Positions 35,401 to 46,269 of a stretch of 64,000 nucleotides of DNA are shown piece after piece. The notes under the pieces were generated by a model. The model ran no database searches. It was given only the letters and a program-made list of their open reading frames with translations, and was not told where the DNA came from. The DNA comes from Mesocentrotus franciscanus (taxonomy: Eukaryota; Echinodermata; Echinoidea; Camarodonta; Strongylocentrotidae), in assembly GCA_037976565.1 (NCBI GenBank), contig CP137668.1:29031373-29095372 (forward strand). Reading direction: 5' to 3'. The stretch's first letter is position 1. Each line of letters begins with the position of its first letter. A program made the translations under genes and the position numbers.

Positions 35401-36510
35401 TGTTTTCATTGAAAATATGTGTTTTGGGTAGTCTGCAAGCACAGACTCTAATTTGACAGTCTATCACAATTCCCAAAGCCTTGAGCAGAGCCTGGCTCTG
35501 GCAGTCTCTGGTTGTGTCAAAGAGCAGTTTAAGTATAGAGGCCGCGCAGTAGACAGTGGTGTCGGCATAGTCTCTTAGTGCAGACAGCGACTAACAAGGG
35601 TTCGCGCCTGCAAACTATGTTTTGGGATGATGTTCGACTGACAAAACCATGATATTTCCTTTGGCACTTTAACAAGATATTTCGAAACTTTAGTTTTATA
35701 TGGCCGAGTTATCCTATTGTTGCATTCGAGCTTTCAAAATGTACAAACCTTGTTAAAGTAGACATTCATTGATTTTAAATATTGATTTAATTTGTATCAT
35801 TGCATAAGGGAAGGTTAAATCGAGCAAGGTATCGAAATTTCCCGTTTGGATACATTCAAAGTAACGATTATTTATATCAATTTCAAAACGATAAAATACA
35901 GCCCCACTTTCGCACTTGAAGAGCTCTCCTAACAGTGTCGGGATTTGTGACGTCACTCAAGGAACCAAATTAGTATCAGCAGACGATGTCCCATAACAAT
36001 GCACACGTTTTTAGTACTTGTCTTGTCGTCTCCTCTTCACTTATTTCCCTTACTTCACCAGTGTTATTCTAACTGTTTGATCTGTTGCCTCACTCTACAT
36101 TTCGGACATGGTTTTATTTTGATGAAAATAATGCATGTATGCATCTAAATGTACAACGGTGTCTTCGTTACATGCCATAGTGAAGCTACATTTGATTCCT
36201 TTATCATTTTTCAAACGCTGCATTTTTCATCGTGTGTAGGACTATTTTATCTAGGCTAATAACATTCATAAACCAATCCAAACACCTTTCAACAAGGAAG
36301 AATATTCATATTTTATTCGCCTTCGTTTAAAACTCGCGGTAGGCATAATGATTATTATTGTCATATAACTTTATTTCAATTATCAAACCCTGAATCTTTG
36401 GACATTTGTATGAGAACATCTTCATTGATTCGTGGTGCATTCATAATTCGGTTGTGTACAAAACAGGACAAAGTACCACTAACGGTTGAGAGGACATAAT
36501 TATGATGTAA
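35401..36510. other. Intergenic DNA, no gene seen
   Basis: A GC-richer stretch at 35430-35610 has local inverted repeats (AGACTCTAATTTGACAG and neighbours) but no definable element ends. Confidence 0.4.
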
Positions 36511-36515
36511 AGCCT

Positions 36516-36646
36516 CGGTCACAAATGCCATTACGAACTGCTACGAATGCCGTATGAACGATTTTCAGACAATGGAAATTCGGGAAGACAATGGAAAAAC
36601 AGGGAGATTCGTACGAAATTATCGTTCGTACGAACCTTTGTGACCG
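36516..36646. mobile_element. Small palindromic MITE, CGGTCACAAA ends
   Basis: It starts CGGTCACAAATGCC and ends GGTTCGTAC-like text followed by CCTTTGTGACCG, giving 10-bp perfect terminal repeats. Further complementarity runs through TTACGAAC / GTTCGTACGAA. Length 131 bp. Target duplication unclear. Confidence 0.55.
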
Positions 36647-36954
36647 TAGCATAAGATAATAACCAGCAGGGAAAGCACTGTCTATACAGTTGTGAATAAA
36701 ACCATGCAGAGCTTTTCAACTTGGTGCATAATCATCTTCTTAGCTCAGTTTCGAAACTTTCTTCACTGCGTTCCAACAATAACCAGTGGATTAGTGAACG
36801 TAGCATGACTTCTGGAACGGTTTTGAACTTCATCTATTATTATAAGCATCATTACCATCCATGGGAGCACTTGAGAATGGCGACATCTTCTCAAGAATAA
36901 GGGAGTTTAAAAGGTCAGGAAAGGGTATATAATAAAGCAATGTATCATTAGGAC

Positions 36955-37150
36955 TCGCCCAACCTTGAAGATGCCATGTTCACGTCAATCTATTGTGAAA
37001 GAAACTGTGTATAGTTTATATTGGAAAGGTTGTTTACGTAGTAGCTAATAGTGATTTTGTTTAAATGATCAAGATGATAAGAAAATCAGACGCGATTAGA
37101 AGCACTGCACTCAGATATTAGTGCATATATAGGACTATACCGCACACATG
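36955..37150 (+). repeat. Interspersed repeat family B, very diverged copy
   Basis: TATTGTGAAAGAAACTGTG, GATAAGAAAATCAGACGCG, AAGCACTGCACTCAGA and ATATAGGACTA follow the family order. Confidence 0.45.
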
Positions 37151-37197
37151 ACCATTACACTTCTGGTTAATCTGAAGCAAAGTTATCACAACAATTC

Positions 37198-37742
37198 TTA
37201 AAGGTACTATGTCCCATTTGCAGGCCAAAAAATGAAAAGGTTAAATTCCAACGGCATTTAAAAGACAATACTAATTTAGAACTTCCCTAAAAAAAAGGGG
37301 GCTTGAAAATGTCTTCAAGTGGGAAAATAACGACTATTAGTTGTCGAATCGACTTAGGAGCTATAGAGCCAGTAAGTAATAGTCTGATTTTTCAGATCAT
37401 TGTACCGAATGGTCGTACGTTTTATGCTGCGCAAAGATTCCATCAGTTTAATTTTGGCCATATAACAAGAAGTGGGTTATTTACAAATGCTCATGTACCC
37501 TTTACAGCTCATTTTATGTATCTCAGTATTATCAAAGATGAAAAAAAGCCAGTCAGTCACTCAATATAGTGTCTGACAGTGAAGTCTAGCAAGTAAACGG
37601 GCTTCCTTGCATAATTTGAATATTAGGACACTGCTAACCGTACGTTTAAATTTCGCAGATAGGACATACATGACATATTCATAATTCCTGCAAAGTTCTA
37701 CAGAATTTGATGTTGGCTGCAAAAGGGGCATAGTATCTTTAA
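37198..37742. mobile_element. TTAA-bounded MITE, family A, copy 2 (full length)
   Basis: It starts TTAAAGGTACTATGTCCC and ends, read on the minus strand, TTAAAGATACTATGCCCC, with GCAG following inward at both ends; the terminal repeats are about 27 bp with a few mismatches. It is the inverted counterpart of 1084-1517 and about 110 bp longer. The 88-codon frame inside it (37303-37569) has no homologue I recognise and is not called as a gene. Confidence 0.75.
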
Positions 37743-40089
37743 TATATATACACCCAGATTTGAGATACTTTTTTCCGTTTAATAGCAAAATCATCATATA
37801 CATAATATGGAAACCGACGTCTTCTCATGAGTTTTATGGTTTCTTAAAATTTGCATTCATAATGATGTGATACTCGTGCAAAAACTAAAATTGAGAAGTC
37901 ACAATGGAAGATTTTCGTTGGATAAATTTATCACATGTTCGCACATGCACGACACGTTGTTTAAGAAATCTAGTGTGCAATAATTTGGTACAAAGTTCGT
38001 ACAAGTAAAGTAGAACGTAAGAAAATGATGACGAATAGGAAAAGAAATCCGGTCTTTTAGAAAAAGATAATCAGACCAGAAAGGCTGATGATTACAAGGA
38101 AATCCATCATGAGACATTAAAGCTTTATCAAACCTTTGAAAAGACATCAACAATAACATTGATAGCTGTATAGACTATACAAGGGCAGAACAATACACGC
38201 TTTTAGAATGGAACATAAAGTAGGCCCATTACTTTTGTTTGCCTCACGTTGAAAGATTATTTTTGGCAATGTTTCAACATTCCATACGTTCACTTACATA
38301 TCTTTATGTTGCACAGTTTGGTAAAACGTGTGAAATGCGAAGGAAATTTGTAACCGTGTAAACATTCTTTTGTTGAGGGGGGGGGGCGGGAGGCTATGAG
38401 GCACAACCAGTTAAAGTTTTTACGAACATGTATGACGAGAAAAACTAATGAAATATAAGATAAGGAAATTGGATAACCTGTATAAAGCAATGACACTACT
38501 TCATTTGTTGATTTTAATTTGTTGATTGTTCCACTTTTGGATACAAACGTTTGCCAAATTCGCGTTGAAAACGAAGGGGAAAGGGAAGCTTTTACAAAAC
38601 ACACTGAACGGTTATATCTTGATTGAAACTTTGAATTATCTTTTATGAAGTATTTCAGGGTTGATTAAACCATAAAAAATTGAATATTTCGTCCACGCTT
38701 TATTGCAAAGTATATAGTAACGACTAACTCAAGTAATAATGATTGTTATCGTAGAGGGAGGGCCTCCGAACGGAGAGTGTTTGAAACTCGAGTAGGAGGG
38801 TGTAGACATTTGATTCATGGCACCGTCAGTGGCGTAGCATGGGTCTGAAGTACAGCTACTCGAGTTTCAAACATAAACACTGCGAGGGCACGGGCATCTT
38901 GAGTGTGGGGAGGGGGCACCGGTGCAATTCCTTCGCGGATAAAGTGCAAATTAACGAGGCCGTTATTAGGAGAGGATGTACTGGAGGAGATTCATAGCGT
39001 CTTCTTTTCATATTTCCTCCTCATTCTCCCCCTTTCTCATTTTTACTCTCATTTCTTAATTACCCCACCCTCATGTATCGCCTTTTGATTCGGGCTACAC
39101 GTACACACACCACATACTCTCTTATAACTATACACCACTTGTAAAAGTAGACGAAGTGGAATGGGGTGAAATTCATAGAAAAAGAAAATTGTCGACTCGA
39201 GAAAAGAAGAGTACAATGCACTATGCTGAGTTTTGAGCTTACAACGATTCATTGTCTGTTCAGTATAATCTCATTTGGTAGTAAGAACGGCTTAAGAAGA
39301 CAAAAGCGCATCGTCATGTCAGGTGAATTATGAAATACTCATGATTTAACCATACTAGGTTCACCCCTCTCTCTCTCTCTCTCTTCCACACACACACAAA
39401 CACAGTTGTAAGTCAACCGTGATTTCTCTCCGGATAACATTACTATCGTTTCATAAACTTGGTTTCAGGTCAACCTGCAAAGAAACTCTTATATGCTCTT
39501 AAAGTCCAAGATAATGCCCCATATTCAAACCGAACACTAAACGTTTACCTTATAATTATGTATCACGCTTATCATTCGTTTTACTTTGATAACCGTACTG
39601 GAACGTGGACCTGCCCAAATATCAAAGAAAGAAAAACATCAAAGTGTTGAAAACCTCGTGCCCATGAATTACTACAGCAGCTCAATTGTCGCGATTTGGG
39701 TGACCTAGTTAATTTCTACCCCCATTCCCCCCCCCCATAATAATCTCCTGTAATGTGAGCGATTGTCGCCATTATAGACTTTGAAGTTAATAGTAAATTA
39801 TGTTTACCATGAGATCACAAGCCTCGGCTATTGTTATATTAGAGACAATTCACAATTCTTAAAAACGAGCTGAAACGTTAGGTTTTGAGAGTCGTTACGT
39901 AATCACAGCATGGAGAGGCCACAATAATATAATGCCCAATTTCGCTGAAAATCGGGTTGAGGAGTTTCTGGGTTTGATGGCATTTTCTTGTTCTTTTCCT
40001 TTCAACGGAAAAATGTGGGGTAGTTATGGAATGTGGAGAGAGAAAGAAGAAAAAGATAGAGAGAAAGAGAGAGAGAGTGAAGGAGAGGG

Positions 40090-40131
<42 letters not shown>

Positions 40132-40370
40132 GGTAATTTGAATACTCATTTAGATTGGTATTATTTTTTATTAATTGGTATGTTATGGTTTACTTATTTC
40201 TGCTTTATTTTTTTCTCAGTTTCATCGTCCTGCAGACGAAAAAAAATCATTATAAACTCTGCATGCCTACATGTCAAAACAATATTTAGTAAAGTAGGCT
40301 ATAAAGGATTAAGAACTCATTCATTACCTAAATTAAAGGGAGGGTTGACAACAAACATGCAGAATTTGAT
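37743..40370. other. Intergenic DNA with simple repeats
   Basis: A G-run lies near 38379. A small inverted repeat (GTTTGAAACTCGAGTAG at about 38779 and its complement at 38856) brackets a CAGTGGCGTAGC hAT-like end at 38829 for which no partner end was found. CT/CA runs occur at 39367-39404. Confidence 0.45.
40038..40130. repeat. (GA)n microsatellite
   Basis: Interrupted purine run ending in a pure (GA)n of about 18 units. Confidence 0.95.
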
Positions 40371-40481
40371 AGAGATAAGTTCAGTTCTGCTAAATATATT
40401 ACTCATTGCGGATGTAGTATCGAAAATAATATTGCTAGTGATATTCGTTTGTCTCGCAATGTGGTCAATAAGGAATCTAAA

Positions 40482-40526
40482 AGATCTCGACGTTTCGTGC
40501 GCCGCTGCAACACTTCGTCAGGTGAT
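40482..40526 (-). ncRNA. Hammerhead ribozyme-like core, left arm (intact)
   Basis: Minus strand order: CTGACGA (matches the invariant CUGANGA box), then AGTGT...GCAC that can pair as a 4-bp helix II, then GAAAC and GTC as the cleavage triplet. The flanks TATCAC and GAGATC can pair as helix I with one A-A mismatch. Helix III would be minimal, as I recall for Penelope-borne ribozymes. Activity is not shown by sequence alone. Confidence 0.5.
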
Positions 40527-40631
40527 AAAAACTAATGTAAGCAAGGGTGTTTTATACTCTACGGGAGGACCGGCGCGACGGTCGTGGTCCTCCCGTTAGA
40601 GTATAAAACACCCTTGCTTACATTAGTTTTT

Positions 40632-40676
40632 ATCACCTGATAAAGTGTTGCAGCGGCGCACGAAACGTCGAGATCT
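40632..40676 (+). ncRNA. Hammerhead ribozyme-like core, right arm (G8 lost)
   Basis: The mirror copy of the left-arm core, but the box reads CTGATAA: the invariant G of CUGANGA is A. That G is needed for catalysis, so this copy is probably inactive. GAAACGTC and helix II are retained. Confidence 0.45.
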
Positions 40677-40859
40677 TTTAGATTCCTTATTGACCACATT
40701 GCGAGACAAACGAATATCACTAGCGATATTACTTTCGATAAGTTCAGTTCTGTTCAGTCTTTGTTCATACTCTTCTCTAATAATAAAAGAAGTACATACA
40801 AACACCATAGTATATACACAGCATTTTAAAATATAAAATAAAAGGTACATTATATCGAT

Positions 40860-42160
40860 TCATGCAAATAAGTAGAGCAAATCGACCATCATTGAAAGCC
40901 TACTGAGGCTTGACAAGTCAATGGTCGCAAGAATTAGCAATCAAGAAATATATTTATATAAATATGAATAAATAAATATCAATTATTTGGGTGGAAGTGA
41001 AAGGGTAATAACAATTCCAGGTTTTCGAAATACTCTGTAAAAACTCAATCATTCACACAGCTGATACAATGATAACAAACTACATGTTCATGTTTGTATA
41101 GATCAAATGATAACAAGTATAATTTGAACTTTCTCTTGAATTAATTAAGAAATCATGATTTCTATTCAAAGAGGAGGACACAGAATTACAAACAACTGTT
41201 CTAAAATGGCGAAATAGTTTTTGGAGATGACTTGAAGTTATTCTCCGTTCATGAAATTACATATATTAATGAAATTCGTGGTTTAAAGGGACAGAACTAA
41301 TCAAATGCACAGAGCTGGAAAATACGTATTTTCCTGTTCTGTGATCAAAGGCATGTTAGCAACAAGAATATTATGGTGAAAACAAGCAACAAATAAAAGG
41401 AGAAAATGCGTGGTTGGTAGTAGGTCTTCAAAATGATATGAAAAAAATCACAATTTCTGAGCAATAATTATGAAGATACTTTCTGGCTCACAAAAGCCTT
41501 TAATATCTGGACCTAATGAGGTAGATATTTCGTTTTCTTTCTCTCTTCGAGGAGACCACCAATGCGATTAATCCCGTCTGAACTGTGCAAGAAAGGGACC
41601 AGAAAGGGCGAACCGATTGAGGTCAATCGGGTTTAAGGGCTTAAACATGGACCTCCATGGTATAAAGAAGAAGAAGAAAAAACTGTGCAAATAAATCAGT
41701 CCTACAAGATGTTTTTTCCTTTTCTACTTTCTTCCGGGGTGGTTGCTAGGGCTTCTGTTGCCAGCAGGGGCAGCGATTTCTTGTAATGACCGAGTGGGAA
41801 AGGGTTGTGCGCGGGTACAGCCTAAAGAAGATTTTGCAATATTAAAACTTAGTAATACATGTGAATCTCGACGTTCGTCAATAACTTCTAGCTTATCATT
41901 TTTGCTAGAAATTACATTTTGTTAGTTAGAAGTTATAGATGCATGCTATAGATCATTTTCGATTTCACAAGCAAATCTAAGTCTCTATTCTTTGTTCACC
42001 TAATGTGGTTATTAGCATCCAATCATTGATTTGCCTCAGACACTGTGTTTCTCGATTTTTTTCTAAGTTTTAGAGGGGAGGCCGAGCTACGACTCTTTCG
42101 TTGTTGATAGTTCGGATTCAAAGGCGCCTCTCTTTCAATGTTGAATATTTGAGTGTTGAA
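40860..42160. other. Intergenic DNA, no gene seen
   Basis: AT-rich; an AAG run lies at about 41668-41680. No recognised exon. Confidence 0.4.
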
Positions 42161-42172
42161 GATTTGAGGGTC

Positions 42173-42555
42173 TGTTACACCCACAAATGTAACAACGCCC
42201 ACAAATGTAATAACACTTTACCCACAAATGTAATAACACCCACAAATGTAATAACACTTTACCCACAAATGTAATAATTTCACCCACAAATGTAATAACC
42301 ACTTTACCCACAAATGTAATAATTTTGGTAAGTGGTTGTTACACCCACAAATGTAATAACGCCCACAAATGTAACAACGCCCACAAATGTAATAACACTT
42401 TACCCACAAATGTAATAACACCCACAAATGTAATAACACTTTACCCACAAATGTAATAATTTCACCCACAAATGTAATAACCACTTTACCCACAAATGTA
42501 ATAATTTTGAATCACCCACAAATGTAATAATGACTTTACCCACAAATGTAATAAA
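42173..42555 (+). repeat. ACCCACAAATGTAATAA array, left arm
   Basis: About 18 units of CCCACAAATGTAATAA separated by short linkers (CACTTTA, TTTCA, CG). The terminus itself is repeated: TGTTACACCC recurs at 42347, so a block of about 174 bp is duplicated in tandem. Confidence 0.95.
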
Positions 42556-43269
42556 TTTGAAGGGATATTTTGTCGAATTTGTTCAAAACTAAAACCCTGT
42601 AATAAAGCATGGGTATAGCGCGCAGTCTTTACTCCAGACCCGGTTATTTCAAAAATTTAAAAACAGACCCCATAATCATTTTCCTGTGGAATAACATAAC
42701 AATCGAGCGTAGTCTTTCCTCCAGACCCGGACATTTCAAAAATAAAAAAACAATAAAAAAAAACAAAAATTCAAATCTAAGACCCAACAATCCTCCAAAT
42801 TAAGACCCGGTAATAAAGTATGGGATTAGAGCGTAGTCTTTACTTCAGACTCGGTTATTAAAAAAAAAATCTTCAAACTAAGACCTCCCCATCCTTTTCC
42901 TGTGGAATAACATGGGTATAGAGCGTAGTCTTTCCTCCAGACCCGGTTATTTCAAAAGAAAAAAATTTAAACAAATCTTCGAAACTAAGTCCCACCATTT
43001 TATTCCTCTTTTTTTTCATTTAAAAATAAATTACATTATAACATATGTGGATACAACACGTCACAAATAAATGATTGGTCGGCGGTCACACGAACTGACA
43101 AATCAGTCAAAATGGTCCATATATATAACACACAGAGGAGGGACCGATTCGATGGTTCGTTGACCGTCGACGATTTGTTAATATGTAAAAATTCTAACGC
43201 CCACAAATATCCTGGAATTCAATGTTCGTAGAAAAAAGTAATCGAATAAGTGACCTTAAATGTATTTAA

Positions 43270-44250
43270 ATATTGTATATATTATATCATTTTTTTTAAA
43301 TGACCGGGTCTGGAAGAACAACTATGCTCTAAACCCATGCTTTATTACAGGATCTTAGTTTGGAAGATGGTGGGTCTTAATTTTAAAGTTTTTGTTTTTG
43401 TTTTGTTTTGTTTTTGAAATAACCGAGTCTAGAGGAAAGACTACGTTCAATACTCATGTTATTCCACATGAATAAGATGATGGGGTCTTAGTTTTGAAGA
43501 TTAAAAAAATTAAACGGGTCTGGAGTAAAGACTACGCTCTAAACCCATGCTTTATTACTGGGTCTTAATTTGGAAGATGGAGGGTCTTAGTTTAAAAGGT
43601 TTTTGTTTTGTTTTGTTTTATTTTTGAAATAACCGGGTGATGAGTAAAGACAACGCTCTAAACCCATGCTTTATTACCGGGTCTTAGTTTGGAGGATTGT
43701 TGGGTCTTAGATTTGAATTTTTGTTTTGTTTTTATTGTTTTTTTTTTTGAAATGACCGGGTCTGGAGGAAAGACTACGTTCAATACTCATGTTATTCCAC
43801 ATGACTAAGATGATGGGGTCTTAGTTTTGAAGATTAAAAAAAAATTAAACGGGTCTGGAGTAAAGACTACGCTCTAAACCCATGCTTTATTACCGGGTCT
43901 TAATTTGGAAGATGGAGGGGTCTTAGTTTAAAAGGTTTTTGTTTTGTTTTGTTTTATTTTTGAAATAACCGGGTGTGGAGTAAAGACAACGCTCTAAACC
44001 CATGCTTTATTACAGGGTCTTAGTTTGGAGGATTGTTGGGTCTTAGATTTGATTTTTTTGGTTTTGTTTTTTATTGTTTTTATTTTTGAAATGACCGGGT
44101 CTGGAGGAAAGACTACGCTCGATTGTCATGTTATTCCACAGGAAAAGGATTATGGGGTCTTAGTTTTGAAGATTTTTTAAATTTTTGAAATAACCGGGTC
44201 TGGAGTAAAGACTGCGCGCTATACCCATGCTTTATTACAGGGTTTTAGTT
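43270..44250 (-). repeat. Higher-order tandem repeat, right inner arm
   Basis: About nine units of roughly 90-127 bp begin near 43303, 43420, 43510, 43631, 43754, 43848, 43966, 44093 and 44194. They fall into a three-unit super-repeat of about 335 bp, seen most clearly between 43420, 43754 and 44093. Confidence 0.85.
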
Positions 44251-44283
44251 TTGAACAAATTCGACAAAATATCCCTTCAAATT

Positions 44284-44476
44284 TATTACATTTGTGGGTA
44301 AAGTCATTATTACATTTGTGGGTGATTCAAAATTATTACATTTGTGGGTGAAATTATTACATTTGTGGGTAAAGTGTTATTACATTTGTGGGTGTTATTA
44401 CATTTGTGGGTAAAGTGTTATTACATTTGTGGGCGTTGTTACATTTGTGGGCGTTATTACATTTGTGGGTGTAACA
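44284..44476 (-). repeat. ACCCACAAATGTAATAA array, right arm
   Basis: Eight units in reverse orientation (TTATTACATTTGTGGGT), shorter than the left array and ending at the GGGTC duplication. Confidence 0.95.
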
Positions 44477-44766
44477 GGGTCCGACTATATGCGCCCCCAG
44501 TTCTCTCCCGATCGTCCGTCCCCACTGTGAGCGAGCCGGGGAAAGAGCATTAAGATGTATCAAGTCTCTTCCATTTCGCACAATATTCCTTTTTCAAAAG
44601 ATCTTCTATAACTTATTGTACTTATTGTACTGCATGTGCATATACAGTATATAAAAAGATTGGATTACATAGGTGTGTTATATAATAAAGGCCTTTACAT
44701 ACTGTGCTTATCGCATTGCATAGTAGTGATGAATGGGTTATGTAATCGGATTATGAAAGATGCATT

Positions 44767-45293
44767 TTAAAGGGAAAGATACCCTGATATTAAGTTAATT
44801 GGTTTTAATAGATGCAGAAAAATAGGAGAAACAGGTCAGTGAAAGTTTGAGCAAATTCCAATTAAGAACAAAATTGGCAACTCTGTGACGTATCTTGCGC
44901 GCTCCTTCCATTTGCTCTGTACTAAAAAAAAAAAAAAAAAAAATCCGAAAATTTGTAGTTTCCCTCAAGAAAACGTTCAATCATACATGCACCCTAAATA
45001 TGATTATTGCAAATATGTTTCTATTCAACCCCTGTATGGAAACACATACATTCCGTAATCAATATCGAAGAAAATTTAAAGTTTATGAAATGTTATGTAC
45101 AGAGCAAATTAGAGAGGAGCTCGCATAGATACGTCACAGTACGTGTTGCCAATTTGTGTTTCACTGATGACAACTTCAAAAATGCATAATTTTTTATTTT
45201 TATTTGTGATCGGATAAAGTTGCTCTAACTAATCGCTGGCCTGCACTACTTTCATTATAACCATACTCATACCAGGGTGGACTTCCCCTTTAA
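44767..45293. mobile_element. TTAA-bounded MITE, family C
   Basis: Left end TTAAAGGGAAAGATACCCTG; right end read on the minus strand TTAAAGGGGAAGTCCACCCT. Long inner arms also pair: CAGAGCAAAT, GATACGTCACAG and TTGCCAATTT occur on the right and their complements on the left. The poly-A run at 44924-44943 lies near the centre. No transposase. Confidence 0.7.
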
Positions 45294-46015
45294 TGTTCGC
45301 GAACTACAATGCCTCAAACCATGGAGGAGTAGGTCCATGCTCAAACTGTCACAAATTAACACAAACTATCTGCAGTGTTGATATAAAGAGATAAAGCCAA
45401 GGGTTTTATCATGGCAACACGAAAACCTTCCTGTAAGTTTGTGCGTGGTAATCATTGCCTATTATTACCCAGGCATGTAAATGTATTGTTAAAGGTGCGT
45501 GTCTCTTTCAATTCAAAACATACGCCCGTTCAAAGAAACTTGGCATATATCCAGTGGGAAATTTAGGGGGACACACGCACAAGAGGCCCGTGATCCCTTA
45601 AAAACCAAAGTAGCATCAACATGATAATTAAAATGTATGTGTTTAAACACAATTTGAGGAAGAAGAAAAAAAGAAAATCGCAACTGGAACTACATGTAGA
45701 TATATATTTGAATGGATGACACGCCAAAAATAACAAACAAACATGAAATCAAACCAAACCAAAAGGAACAGATAAAGAAAGTGTCTTTGAAAACAGTGAT
45801 TCAAGAGTGAAAAAGTGTCGATTAGTGCACACCCCTCTCTCTCTCTCTCTCTCTCCCATTGTATTTAGCACATTAAAAAAATTACTAAAAATGCATAAAG
45901 AATACACCCCTTATCTGCATGTCAGATGTTTAGTTAATTAACATATTAAGTTGCGTTTCCTTTTCCCCTTGTCAGTGTTTTCCGAAATTGTAACCCTCTC
46001 TTTTTTTAAAACCAA
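45294..46015. other. Intergenic DNA with a (CT)n run
   Basis: CT microsatellite at about 45833-45856; no gene seen. Confidence 0.4.
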
Positions 46016-46017
46016 AT

Positions 46018-46032
46018 TCTGGATCCGCCCCT
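46018..46032. mobile_element. Orphan hAT MITE terminus
   Basis: CTGGATCCGCCCCTG equals the right terminal repeat of the family at 48731-49069; no matching left end was found. Confidence 0.35.
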
Positions 46033-46168
46033 GATACGGTCCGTTTTACCAACGATTAGAAACATAAGGTGTCATTTATTTCCAACTTGTTTACGACACC
46101 ATGAATATAGCAAGTGTCCAAATTCTTTTATATCTACTTTTGAATTCTGCACGTATATATTTAAAAAA

Positions 46169-46175
46169 AAAGATA

Positions 46176-46261
<86 letters not shown>

Positions 46262-46266
46262 CATGT
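46169..46266. repeat. (TA)n microsatellite
   Basis: About 45 TA dinucleotides with a few TACA or TGTA interruptions. The Tyr/Ile frames across it are artefacts. Confidence 0.97.
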
Positions 46267-46269
46267 ATC

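Larger units (their letters stand above)
40374..40752. mobile_element. Palindromic element with hammerhead-like cores, Penelope-like relic?
   Basis: Arms 40418-40572 and 40585-40740 are inverted copies of each other with only a few mismatches, around a GC-rich loop (GGCGCGACGGTCG). The whole is flanked by a 16-bp direct repeat GATAAGTTCAGTTCTG (40374-40389 and 40737-40752), a plausible target duplication; the right copy overlaps the outer end of the right arm. Each arm contains a CTGA(N)(G)A ... GAAACGTC core typical of hammerhead ribozymes. Inverted or tandem terminal repeats with hammerhead motifs are known from Penelope-like retroelements. No RT or GIY-YIG coding sequence is present, so this would be a terminal remnant or a non-autonomous derivative. 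Confidence 0.6.
42173..44476. mobile_element. Complete foldback element with minisatellite arms
   Basis: Ends are TGTTACACCC on the left and GGGTGTAACA on the right, flanked by a perfect 5-bp direct repeat GGGTC (42168-42172, 44477-44481). The outer arms are arrays of ACCCACAAATGTAATAA units: 42173-42555 on the left and, in opposite orientation, 44284-44476 on the right. Inside are inverted arrays of a roughly 115-bp unit (ATAAAGCATGGGTATAG, CGTAGTCTTTACTCCAGACC, GGTTATTTCAAAA): about four units at 42600-42990 and about nine at 43270-44250. The centre (about 43000-43260) is unique and has no ORF. Long modular inverted repeats of this kind are known as TU elements in sea urchins and FB elements in flies. 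Confidence 0.85.

Noticed and set aside
37303..37569. 88-codon frame inside the TTAA MITE
   Set aside because: It lies between terminal repeats of a non-autonomous element, matches no family I know, and the 1084-1517 copy has no corresponding intact frame among those listed.
38829..38925. hAT element starting CAGTGGCGTAGC
   Set aside because: No closing inverted repeat; the only candidate duplication (GGCACCGT against GGCACCGG) is imperfect and not next to a CACTG-like end.
40138..40599. 153-codon frame entering the palindromic element
   Set aside because: Ends in the inverted repeat; composition and lack of motifs argue against a protein.
42173..42555. CRISPR-like regular repeats
   Set aside because: Spacers are only 2-8 bp linkers, the genome is eukaryotic, and the array is the arm of a foldback element with an inverted partner.
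42218..44553. YYICG-type repeat frames in both foldback arms
   Set aside because: Pure translation of the ACCCACAAATGTAATAA array.
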